From NCBI GenBank assembly GCA_003552425.1, contig PUMC01000019.1:1-14754 (forward strand): a DNA stretch of 14,754 bases, given 5' to 3'. Source of the DNA: Candidatus Acetothermia bacterium (GTDB taxonomy: Bacteria > Bipolaricaulota > Bipolaricaulia > Bipolaricaulales > Bipolaricaulaceae). Shown here in pieces: positions 6,121-13,113 of this stretch. A program made the position numbers and the translations under genes. The notes under the pieces are model-generated. The model ran no database searches and was not told the DNA's origin. It worked only from the letters and a program-made list of their open reading frames with translations. The first letter of the stretch is position 1. Every line of letters begins with the position of its first letter.

Positions 6121-8985
6121 TCAGCGCAGCGTGACCACCCGCTGGGCCTGCGCCGTCTGATCGGCGGAGTCGGTTACGCGCAGCGTCACCACCCAGGTCC
6201 CAGGCTCGTCAAACACCACGGTTACCTCTTCGCCCCGAGCCTGGATGAGGCGGGGGCCCAAGCGAAACTCCCAGGTGTAGGCAACGATGCGTGCATCGCC
6301 CACCGCCCGGCTGTCGGTGGCATCGAACCTCACTTCCTCGCCTACCCGCGGCATAGCGGGCTGGACAGCGAAGCGGGCGATCGGTGCCACCGGCTCCACG
6401 ACGATGAGCCGGGGACGCTGCCAGGCGCCGAAGTCCACCGTGGTGAAGGCGCGCTCCTCCACCTTGACCTGGACGTCGGTGGGCGTGGTGGGCTCAAAGC
6501 GCGGTGGGAGCGATTCGGGAAGCAGCTTCACGGTGTAGCTGCCGGCGGGTACCTCCACAGCGAATCGGCCCGCAGCATCGGAGCGCACGTGTTCCCGGAC
6601 ATCGGCGCCCGTGACGACGAGCTCTACGCCCGGCACACCGGACTCGCCGGGATCACGCTGTCCGTCCTGATCGAGGTCGTGGAACACCGTCCCCCGGATT
6701 AGGCTCCGGCTCTCCATGGGGATGAGGAGCTCGACCTCGCGGCCCGCTCTCAGCTGTACGGTAAAGGGAAGGTCGACCAGGGGGTGCAGGCCGAACGGCA
6801 GGTCGACGAGCCTTACCTTGTATTCACCGGGGAGGAAGGGGAAGAACACGAAGCGTCCATCCCGGCCCGTGACCGCCTCCTGATCGCCGGCCTCCAGAAG
6901 CAGGTCGACCGCCGGCGGGTCCCCGGGGTCGTAGCGGCCGGTGCCGTCCACGTCCACGAATGCCCGGCCGCGAATGGCGCCGTAGGTAGGGCCCAGCAGG
7001 CGGAATGTGGTGGGCAAGGTAAACGTGGTGCTGAAGGAGAAGCCTCCCTCAGGGGCCAGGGGTACGTCCACGCTGGCGCTCAACGACCATCCGCCAACGT
7101 CGGTCCAGGAGGCGGAAGCCGACAGCACCGATCGCCCGCCGCTGATCGAGAGCCCCACCGTGGGGGCAAGTGCTGCCTGGGGAAGCGAGCATCTCAGTGT
7201 GAGGGCCGAAGTGAACCGGGAGCCGTCGCCGCCCACAAGATCGGTGGTCTGCTCGATGCTCAACGTACCACGGGCGGTGAGCTGTCCCAAGGGAGCGCGG
7301 GCCGTGAGGCGCATGCCGGTGGTGGCGACCTTCGTCTCTGCCACATCGTTCCACGCGGTCCTGTGCGTCCCGCTCAGGGACCAGGTGATGGTGGGACCTC
7401 GGTCGGTGAACGTCAGGCCAAGCCGTCGTGTTCCCTCGTCCGTGGTCTTGGGAAGGTCGTCGCTCTGCCGGGACTCCAGGCGCAGCGACAATGAACCGCT
7501 CGTCCGGACGCTGGGTCGCAGGTTGACCAAGGCCGTGAACCCCTCGGTCGTCGTGCGGATCTCGGGCGGGCCCACCCTGGTGAGTGTCACGGTGGTCGTG
7601 GTGGAGAACGCCCCCCGCAGCGGGGCCAACCCCGTACCCAGAGACAGACCCCAGCTCGACTGCTCCCGGGCCGCCTGGCCGGGGAAGCCAGGTGACACTT
7701 CGGCCAGCTCCAGGAATCCTGCCACCTCCCCCACACGCATCGAAGGTCGGATGCGAAATGCTTCCGCGAACGGGCGTTCCGTCCAGTCCTGGGCGAGCAC
7801 AGCGGACAGGGAGAAGCTCTCCCCGAACGTGCCCATCAGCTGCACCTCCGTGATCATCCGCGCTGGAGGTCCTTCCACGTTGGTGATCAGTGCGCGCAGC
7901 GTGCCCAACGCCCAGCTCAATGAGCCGGCGATCCCTTGCCCGGCGTCGGTGAGCACCAGCTGCGTGGTGCGCTGATCCGCCTCGTACCCGTGCACACCCA
8001 GGCCGGCGCCGGAGATGCTTGTGAACGCACCGCTCACCGACACGGTCCCCCAGTCCACACCCCAATCGGCGGTGTGGAAACCCGCTGCCTGGCTGCTCAA
8101 CCCGAGCATGTTCAGGACCCTGGAACCGGTCACCCTTCCCACAGCAGGGACTTCGCCGGCTATGGAAAGGCGGAAGCTGGGATCGCCCTGCTCCGTTAGC
8201 CCCAGCCGGAAGGTCAGCGGGATCTCGGGGTAGAGGCTCACCGGCACCTCCTCCGGTGGCGGAGGCGCAACGACGGCGGGTATCCACAGTGTGCGGGTCA
8301 GTGTTGGATCGGTCTGCGATGTGGCCTCAACGCGTACGCGGTAGGTGGTGCCTGGGGCCGCCGTGCGGGGGATCAGTACCGTTATCGTCACGTCACGTTG
8401 GGCCCCGGGCAGTACCGGAAGCTCGGCCGGTGCGACGCGCGCTGTCCAGGCAGGGGTGGCGCGGACCTCGATCCGATAGGTGTCGGCCACGTTTCCGGCG
8501 TTGCGGATGCGCAGTCGGTGCTGGGCCTCCGTGCCCGGGGGTGCCCGGTCGACGTGGACGGCCTGCATGCGCAACTCGACCACAGCGAGGAGGTCGATGG
8601 TGCCTGCGGCAACCGCCGCTTCGGTCGGATCGGCAACCGAAGTGGCCCGGAGCTCAATGGTGTAGGCGCCGGCCTGTGCGCCTGGGGGAACCATGAGCGT
8701 GACGAACAGGCGGGTGCGCTCCCCGGGTGCCAAGCTGATCTGCTCGGCGACGGGAAGCGGCGTCCAGCCGACGGGGTGCGTGAGTTCAAGCGTGTACTGA
8801 TCGGGCTCTTGCCCTACGTTCTCCACCGTGAACACGTGTGTCACGAGTTCCCCGGGTTGTGCGCTCCTTGGGGGACCGACCTCGACCGCAACGCCATAGG
8901 CCGCATACGCTAGGCTATACCCGGCTAGCAGGGTCGCCAACAGTACCCCTGCTCCCACGCACAGCCGTGTCCGCCGACGCATCAT
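6121..8985 (-). CDS. Usher-like outer-membrane barrel protein with Ig-like, SdrB-like and PKD domains
   Basis: About 954 residues from ATG 8985; ATGs at 9000, 8991 and 8982 and a TTG at 9033 are alternatives and none has a convincing ribosome binding site. After a signal peptide (RRRTRLCVGAGVLLATLLAG, cleavage near AYA) come two Ig-like domains of the NPCBM-associated NEW3 type (residues about 32-130 and 136-238). A Pro-rich linker follows, then about 415 residues (250-665) of short amphipathic beta-strands rich in Ser/Thr/Gly, Trp and Leu that read as an outer-membrane barrel. Next are two SdrB/prealbumin-like domains, each opening with an acidic calcium-type loop (DVDGTGRYDPGD near residue 678; DLDQDGQRDPGE near 770) and a DGRF/AGRF turn. 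A C-terminal PKD domain (about 870-954) ends the protein. The N-terminal-domains/barrel/C-terminal-Ig order parallels chaperone-usher ushers, and pilin-like genes flank it. An adhesin or other porin-like exporter is the main alternative. Confidence 0.7.
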   Translation of the reverse strand: MMRRRTRLCVGAGVLLATLLAGYSLAYAAYGVAVEVGPPRSAQPGELVTHVFTVENVGQEPDQYTLELTHPVGWTPLPVAEQISLAPGERTRLFVTLMVPPGAQAGAYTIELRATSVADPTEAAVAAGTIDLLAVVELRMQAVHVDRAPPGTEAQHRLRIRNAGNVADTYRIEVRATPAWTARVAPAELPVLPGAQRDVTITVLIPRTAAPGTTYRVRVEATSQTDPTLTRTLWIPAVVAPPPPEEVPVSLYPEIPLTFRLGLTEQGDPSFRLSIAGEVPAVGRVTGSRVLNMLGLSSQAAGFHTADWGVDWGTVSVSGAFTSISGAGLGVHGYEADQRTTQLVLTDAGQGIAGSLSWALGTLRALITNVEGPPARMITEVQLMGTFGESFSLSAVLAQDWTERPFAEAFRIRPSMRVGEVAGFLELAEVSPGFPGQAAREQSSWGLSLGTGLAPLRGAFSTTTTVTLTRVGPPEIRTTTEGFTALVNLRPSVRTSGSLSLRLESRQSDDLPKTTDEGTRRLGLTFTDRGPTITWSLSGTHRTAWNDVAETKVATTGMRLTARAPLGQLTARGTLSIEQTTDLVGGDGSRFTSALTLRCSLPQAALAPTVGLSISGGRSVLSASASWTDVGGWSLSASVDVPLAPEGGFSFSTTFTLPTTFRLLGPTYGAIRGRAFVDVDGTGRYDPGDPPAVDLLLEAGDQEAVTGRDGRFVFFPFLPGEYKVRLVDLPFGLHPLVDLPFTVQLRAGREVELLIPMESRSLIRGTVFHDLDQDGQRDPGESGVPGVELVVTGADVREHVRSDAAGRFAVEVPAGSYTVKLLPESLPPRFEPTTPTDVQVKVEERAFTTVDFGAWQRPRLIVVEPVAPIARFAVQPAMPRVGEEVRFDATDSRAVGDARIVAYTWEFRLGPRLIQARGEEVTVVFDEPGTWVVTLRVTDSADQTAQAQRVVTLR

Positions 8986-9220
8986 GGGCATCCATCCCAT
9001 GCTGGGGCGCTGTGGGCCACAGCTCCAGGCCAACAGGCGTGTACAGGGGTGCCGTTACTCTTCCCGAAGCGGAGCGGTTGTCTCCCCCACCGGCCCAACG
9101 GGTCCCCGCGCTCCCCCGAGGGACCCTGCGGCTCGGTGGGGCATGCGTTCCAGGCTTATGCTCTCCACGGATCGCTACAATGCCATCCTGCTAAGCTGCC
9201 TGGCAGATCTTCTGCACCGG
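8986..9220. other. Spacer upstream of the usher-like gene
   Basis: This 235-base gap separates the HhH/DUF4384-like gene from the usher-like gene on the minus strand. A GC-rich inverted repeat CCGAG/CTCGG lies near 9116-9136 and could be a weak terminator or just composition. I see no clear promoter and no aptamer core on either strand. Confidence 0.3.
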
Positions 9221-10057
9221 TCACCAGTGGTTACCGCTGTCGGCAGGTTCAACGCAGGCAAGACCCTGTTCCTTGATGTCAGCCAGCCGCGCGGGGCCGA
9301 TGCCACTGACGCGCTGCAGGTCGTCCAGTGACCTGAACGGCTGCTGCCGACGCAGCTCGATGATCTCACCAGCGCTTGCAGGGCCGATGTGCACGATCTC
9401 CTGAAGCTCCTCGAACGAAGCGCTGTTGATATCGATGCAAGGCTCATCGTCAGGTGGTTCCGGTTGCTCCTGCTGCATGCGGATGAGCTGCTCCAGGAGA
9501 CCCAGGAAGGCCAGTAAGTCGTGTGCATGCTTGGGCTCCGACACCACCGTGAAGGTTGTCCAATCCGTGGCGAACTCCGGCTCAGGTACCAACCCGAGGA
9601 TGCGCGCCTCGCCTTCCCGCCGATCAGGTGCGATCTGCGGGAACGGGTCATGGCGATCACCGATGTCTCGTATATCGAGAGGCTCTGGGCTTGCGATCAC
9701 CTGCAGGACATTGTCACCCTCCGGTTCGGTCACGCGCAGACGGTATGTAGGCCGGTCGGGGATGGTATGCGTCCCCCGGGGGAGATAGGGATCCCGTGCG
9801 TACCAGTTAGGGAAGATCTGCCGCACCTCCCCATCTGCGTTGACGTTAAACACGTAGACGTAGGCGCCGGGGTTGACCCGCACCTCCAGTTCAGCCTTGT
9901 CACCGATCGTGTACTCCCGTTGGTCTGTCTCGATAGAAACTTCCCTCCCTGGAATCGGCTCGGGTATCAGGCCCAACGGTGCGGCATCCGAACTGCCGTA
10001 CATGGTCAAGCCTCCCCAAAGCACCAGGGTTGCCAACAGCATGAACTTTTTCACCAT
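9221..10057 (-). CDS. Secreted DUF4384-like protein with C-terminal ComEA-type helix-hairpin-helix domain
   Basis: A 278-residue exported protein. ATG 10057 is preceded by GGAGGTGA (10063-10070) and opens a signal peptide (MVKKFMLLATLVLWGGL, cleavage around residues 22-26), so the 34 upstream in-frame residues are not used. Residues about 38-175 resemble DUF4384: a strand set with YTIGDKAELEVRV, then AYVYVFNVNADGEVRQIFPN, and a later TTFTVVSEP strand. After a helical Gln/Pro-rich linker, residues 207-271 form a double helix-hairpin-helix domain (CIDINSASFEELQEI, VHIGPASAGEI, VSGIGPARLADI). This is the DNA-binding module of ComEA. Being exported, it could bind extracellular DNA or serve a competence-like receptor. 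The domain is duplicated in the adjacent gene at 10195. Confidence 0.82.
   Translation of the reverse strand: MVKKFMLLATLVLWGGLTMYGSSDAAPLGLIPEPIPGREVSIETDQREYTIGDKAELEVRVNPGAYVYVFNVNADGEVRQIFPNWYARDPYLPRGTHTIPDRPTYRLRVTEPEGDNVLQVIASPEPLDIRDIGDRHDPFPQIAPDRREGEARILGLVPEPEFATDWTTFTVVSEPKHAHDLLAFLGLLEQLIRMQQEQPEPPDDEPCIDINSASFEELQEIVHIGPASAGEIIELRRQQPFRSLDDLQRVSGIGPARLADIKEQGLACVEPADSGNHW
9245..9439 (-). repeat. Duplicated helix-hairpin-helix segment, copy A
   Basis: Encodes the 65-residue C-terminal HhH domain of the gene at 9221. My hand alignment with copy B (10246-10440) gives 48 identical residues of 65 with no gaps, and the DNA is also visibly similar. The remaining parts of the two proteins are unrelated, so the domain was probably duplicated and joined to different N-terminal modules, or the N-terminal parts were exchanged. 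Confidence 0.75.
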
Positions 10058-10194
10058 CGTGTTCACCTCCGCTCTATCTATGCACGCGGCGGGGGGGTAC
10101 GTTTCACAGAACTTGGGTCCGTGGGCGACCCCCTCCCGCGGTTCTTGAGTCGAAACCACGCATCATATCTTGTGAAGCTCAGCCTGGCTGTCTT

Positions 10195-11271
10195 CTACTG
10201 GCCATCCCAACCGTGTGGGCATGGGTAACGTGCTCCGGAGGTCGCCGGATCCACAACGGCGAGGCCCTGTTCTCTGATGTTCTGCACGGTGGCACTTCCG
10301 ATTCCGGATACCCTTGTCAGGTCATCCAGACAGCAGAACGGCTCTTCCTCACGCAGCTCGATGATCTCCCCGGCGCGTGCGGGGCCGATGTGCACGATCT
10401 CCTGCAGTTCCCCGAACGAGGCTGTGTTGATGTCGATGCATTCCTCGGGTGCCTCCGGGGCCTCCAAGACCTCGAACGTGGTGCAAGCGTAGGCAGGCCC
10501 TCTTTCCACAAGGGCATCGGCCTCCACCTCGCCCTCGGTTGTGAGAACAGCCTGAAGCGTATAGGTTCCCGGCCCAGGAAGTGCGCCCGTGTTCAGCTGT
10601 TCCAGATACAGCGTTCCTTCTGCTGTGTAGGTCTCCTCAACCACAGCCATGGTGAACGCTTGGTCGTCGGACCAACGCCAAACCTCCTGTTCGCCCCTGA
10701 AGACGACGAAGTCAAAGCGCTGCCCGGTGCTGAACAGAAAGTCGCTTTCGCCCTCAGGCGTCGTCACCACCAACGCCATCGGCAGTGCGTCCTCCCAGGC
10801 AACCTCGTCCATCGTCGCCGTCAGCACCACCAGCGATGGTGCATAGGGGTTATCGCACACCAGATCGGGATCCTCGGGTACCTCCCAGTAATCGTTCTCT
10901 TCCTCAACGGGTTCAACGGTCTCCTCGACCACGGAGAACGCACGTTCACCCACGCTTTCCCCCCGGAAGACCACGTTCACCTCGTACGAGGCTGCGTCCA
11001 GCTCGCCGAGAGAAACCTCCCTCTCCCAATCGGTGGCTACCGGGAGACAGGGTGCTCGTGGTGCAACCAGGGTAAGGTTGATCGCCCTCCCCAACCGGAA
11101 AGTCCTTATAGAGAGAGGAACACACGAGTCCGGCCATTCAGCAGACAGAACGAGCTGTACCTCGTCTCCCTCCACCGGTTGCTCTGGAACCACGTCCACG
11201 TCAACCGAGACCGCCTGAGCCAGACCGGTGATCAGCATCAACCCTAGTCCGGCGAGAATTATCCTACGCAT
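10195..11271 (-). CDS. Secreted BsuPI-domain protein with C-terminal ComEA-type helix-hairpin-helix domain
   Basis: A 358-residue exported protein. ATG 11271 follows GGAGGTGG by about 11 bases and starts a clean signal peptide (MRRIILAGLGLMLITGLAQA). Residues about 22-115 are an Ig-like beta domain (VSVDVDVVPEQPVEGDEVQL onward). An acidic linker (residues 116-137) follows. Residues about 145-270 match the BsuPI intracellular-proteinase-inhibitor fold, with STGQRFDFVVF, EQEVWRWSDDQAFTMAV and GPGTYTLQAVL as its characteristic strands. Residues 278-342 are a double helix-hairpin-helix domain (CIDINTASFGELQEI, VHIGPARAGEI, VSGIGSATVQNI) nearly matching the one in the next gene downstream. The C-terminal tail contains one more Cys. 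BsuPI in a secreted protein is usually an uncharacterised beta module, so protease inhibition is not implied. The reading frame stays open upstream to 11607, discussed separately. Confidence 0.82.
   Translation of the reverse strand: MRRIILAGLGLMLITGLAQAVSVDVDVVPEQPVEGDEVQLVLSAEWPDSCVPLSIRTFRLGRAINLTLVAPRAPCLPVATDWEREVSLGELDAASYEVNVVFRGESVGERAFSVVEETVEPVEEENDYWEVPEDPDLVCDNPYAPSLVVLTATMDEVAWEDALPMALVVTTPEGESDFLFSTGQRFDFVVFRGEQEVWRWSDDQAFTMAVVEETYTAEGTLYLEQLNTGALPGPGTYTLQAVLTTEGEVEADALVERGPAYACTTFEVLEAPEAPEECIDINTASFGELQEIVHIGPARAGEIIELREEEPFCCLDDLTRVSGIGSATVQNIREQGLAVVDPATSGARYPCPHGWDGQ
10246..10440 (-). repeat. Duplicated helix-hairpin-helix segment, copy B
   Basis: Encodes the C-terminal HhH domain of the BsuPI-domain gene. 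Counterpart of copy A at 9245-9439. The hairpin GxG turns are kept in both copies (HIGP and SGIG), but copy B has a Cys pair (PFCCL) where copy A has PFRSL. Confidence 0.75.
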
Positions 11272-11607
11272 CGCTACTTCCACCTCCATATTCACCATAA
11301 GTGATAGACAGGAACGCGCAACCCCGACGATCATCACCGGCGGGACGCTCAGATAGCGGTCGACCTGGACCTTCTTACGTACCGCGGCGATGCTGGAGCG
11401 GAGCGAGGCGTTGAGATCAGCCCAGCTAAGCTCGTCCGTGGCTGCCAGCATGAGCTCCTCCCATTCCCGTATGGCCGGTTCGTAGTCCTCGATCTTCCTT
11501 GTTGGGAAGCGTTTCTGCCCGGTGATCGTGAAGCCGACGGTCTCAGCACCCGGTGGAACTCCCGCAGGGTTGGCAGGCGGTACCCCGAGGCGAATCCACC
11601 TCCACAC
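11272..11607 (-). other. Unexplained open reading stretch upstream of the BsuPI/HhH gene
   Basis: The minus-strand frame of the gene at 10195 continues upstream for 112 codons to a GTG at 11607 without a stop. The hypothetical peptide has protein-like composition in its middle, for example KIEDYEPAIREWEELMLAA and WADLNASLRSSIAAVRKKV, which could be amphipathic helices. Because a signal peptide with its own ribosome binding site starts at 11271, this stretch is probably not an N-terminal extension of that gene. It may be a decayed gene remnant, a misjudged start, or chance openness in GC-rich DNA. I do not recognise a family. Confidence 0.25.
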
Positions 11608-11622
11608 CGCGGTAAACTAGCC

Positions 11623-11628
11623 TATGAT
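11623..11628 (+). promoter_or_regulatory. Possible -10 element for the GNAT/membrane gene
   Basis: TATGAT at 11623-11628 matches a -10 hexamer and is placed to give a start site about 28 bases before GTG 11663. No recognisable -35 lies 17 bases upstream, so this is weak. Confidence 0.25.
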
Positions 11629-11662
11629 GAGGGGATGCGACTACACAGCGGGGGAGGGAAGC

Positions 11663-12817
11663 GTGTGCCAACCAAGTGAAGAGCCTGGCGCCTGCATCGT
11701 TCGCAGGATGCGTGATGACGAGAAGGGGGAGCTGACCCGCGTGATGCGGAGGTGCTTTGGGTGGTTCGCGAGCGTGCTCTTCGAGGTGGGCAAGGCGGCG
11801 TTCGTATGTGAGCTAGATGGGGCGATCGTGGGGGGGATTGCGCTGTCTTCGTTTCGCATCGACAGAAGACGGGTGGGCGGTATCGTGAAGTGGCTGTTTG
11901 TCCTGCCTGAGGCACGGGGCAGGGGTGTGGCTTCAGCGTTGGTGAACCGTGCCCTGGGTTGGTTCGAGGAAGAGGGTTGCAGCGATCTGTTCACCTGTGT
12001 TGAGGGGCACAACACGGGCTCGAGCAACCGCTTTGCCCGGGCTGGCTTCCGGATCCTTCCGTTTCTGGAGCAGATCAGGATGTACGGCATACGATTGCCG
12101 CTTGTCTGGTTTCGAACGTTCCACATGGCGGATGTGGGTCACTTCCTCTGGGGACGCGGCCAGGATGATCCGCCACACGGTTCGAAGGACGCGCCCGCCA
12201 CGCATGCGTCCAGTGGGAGGCCACGACTATCGGCTGGGGGACTGGCGGGAACGACGCTTGTCCTTGTTCTGGCCGGGCTGCTGACGGCTTGGCGGCAGGG
12301 ACAGGGCTTCTCAGCGTCCACCCTATGGCACCTGCTGCTGGTCGCGGTGGGTCTCATGGGGTTGAGGATGGGGGCGATGACGCTTGCGGCGGCGTGGTTG
12401 CGGTTGCCGGTGGTCTACCGCCCATGGGAGACAGGACTTCTCCTGAGCGCGATCGTCCCGTTGTTGTCGGGTGGGGTGTTCGTCGCGCCTGGAAGCCTGT
12501 ACCCCTCGCCGAGGGACTGGAGTTACCAGGAGTGGTTGCCGAAGCTCGGTCCCGTCGCGCTTGCCGGCGCTGGGGCACTGCTCCTCGGCGGATGGGGGCT
12601 GCAGGTTATCCGCTGGGTGGTGTTCCCGGAGGCGAGCGGTCCCTTTCTTGCGTTGGCTCTGTTCTACGCGCGTGCTGTGGTGCTGTTCGATGTGCTGTTC
12701 GTCTTCTTCCCGTTTGCGGGGTTCAACGGCCGAAGGATTCTGGACTGGCGGGTTGGGATCTGGGCTGTGTTGGCCGTTGCCACAGTGGCGCTGTGGGTGT
12801 TCGGGTACGTGTTCTGA
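11663..12817 (+). CDS. GNAT acetyltransferase fused to a degenerate M50 (site-2 protease)-like membrane domain
   Basis: 384 residues from GTG 11663, chosen because GGAGG (11653-11657) lies 5 bases upstream and the GNAT fold starts right after (ACIVRRMRDDEKGELTRVM). ATGs at 11624/11627 would add about 13 residues without a ribosome binding site. Residues about 12-150 are a GNAT domain with the acetyl-CoA loop PEARGRGVASALV (84-93 region) and a C-terminal AGFRILPF strand. Residues about 195-384 are membrane-embedded with five or so hydrophobic segments. This part recalls M50-type proteases: a GLRMGAM segment where HEXXH is expected, then VYRPWETGLLL, VFVAPGSLY, a GP motif (LGPVALAGAG) and FNGRRILDW, where active enzymes have LDG. 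The catalytic His/Glu/His are Arg/Met/Met (12365-12379) and the Asp is Asn, so proteolysis is unlikely. The M50 relation is from memory of the family pattern, not a search. Confidence 0.7.
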   Translation: MCQPSEEPGACIVRRMRDDEKGELTRVMRRCFGWFASVLFEVGKAAFVCELDGAIVGGIALSSFRIDRRRVGGIVKWLFVLPEARGRGVASALVNRALGWFEEEGCSDLFTCVEGHNTGSSNRFARAGFRILPFLEQIRMYGIRLPLVWFRTFHMADVGHFLWGRGQDDPPHGSKDAPATHASSGRPRLSAGGLAGTTLVLVLAGLLTAWRQGQGFSASTLWHLLLVAVGLMGLRMGAMTLAAAWLRLPVVYRPWETGLLLSAIVPLLSGGVFVAPGSLYPSPRDWSYQEWLPKLGPVALAGAGALLLGGWGLQVIRWVVFPEASGPFLALALFYARAVVLFDVLFVFFPFAGFNGRRILDWRVGIWAVLAVATVALWVFGYVF

Positions 12818-13113
12818 GCTTGAGGAAGCTTCCAGTTCTCGAGCCAGTAGATTCCCGGTCAGAACGGAGGAAATCCTTACGGGGGTTCTTCCATAGAGGA
12901 CGGGGAGAGCGGAAGCGGTGTCCGGGATGAGGAGGGTCCATCGTTGGGGAGCGGAGGACCAGATGATGGCGCCGGCGCGTGATCGTGAATGCCTGGACTG
13001 TGAGAGCCTTGTGTGAGTGGACGTGCGATGGGAGCAGAGCGTTGACACAGCGGATCATCCGATGGATCGAGCATCACCTCGGTTGTTGAGCTTTGGATGT
13101 GGGGAGGTACTTC
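12818..13113. other. Intergenic spacer before glpX
   Basis: No convincing gene is visible in these 296 bases; open frames here lack start signals or are antisense to glpX. A perfect -35-like TTGACA occurs at 13042-13047, but the position 17 bases downstream (GATCGA at 13065-13070) is a poor -10, so I do not call a promoter. Short palindromes near 12825-12845 (AAGCTT and CTCGAG) do not make a terminator. Confidence 0.4.

Noticed and set aside
7049..8287. Long minus-strand frame of about 412 codons
   Set aside because: It overlaps the usher-like gene in another frame, is His/Arg/Gly/Pro-rich and low in protein-like pattern; a GC-skew shadow.
13042..13070. TTGACA as the -35 of a glpX promoter
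   Set aside because: The position 17 bases downstream reads GATCGA, a poor -10, and neighbouring positions are no better.
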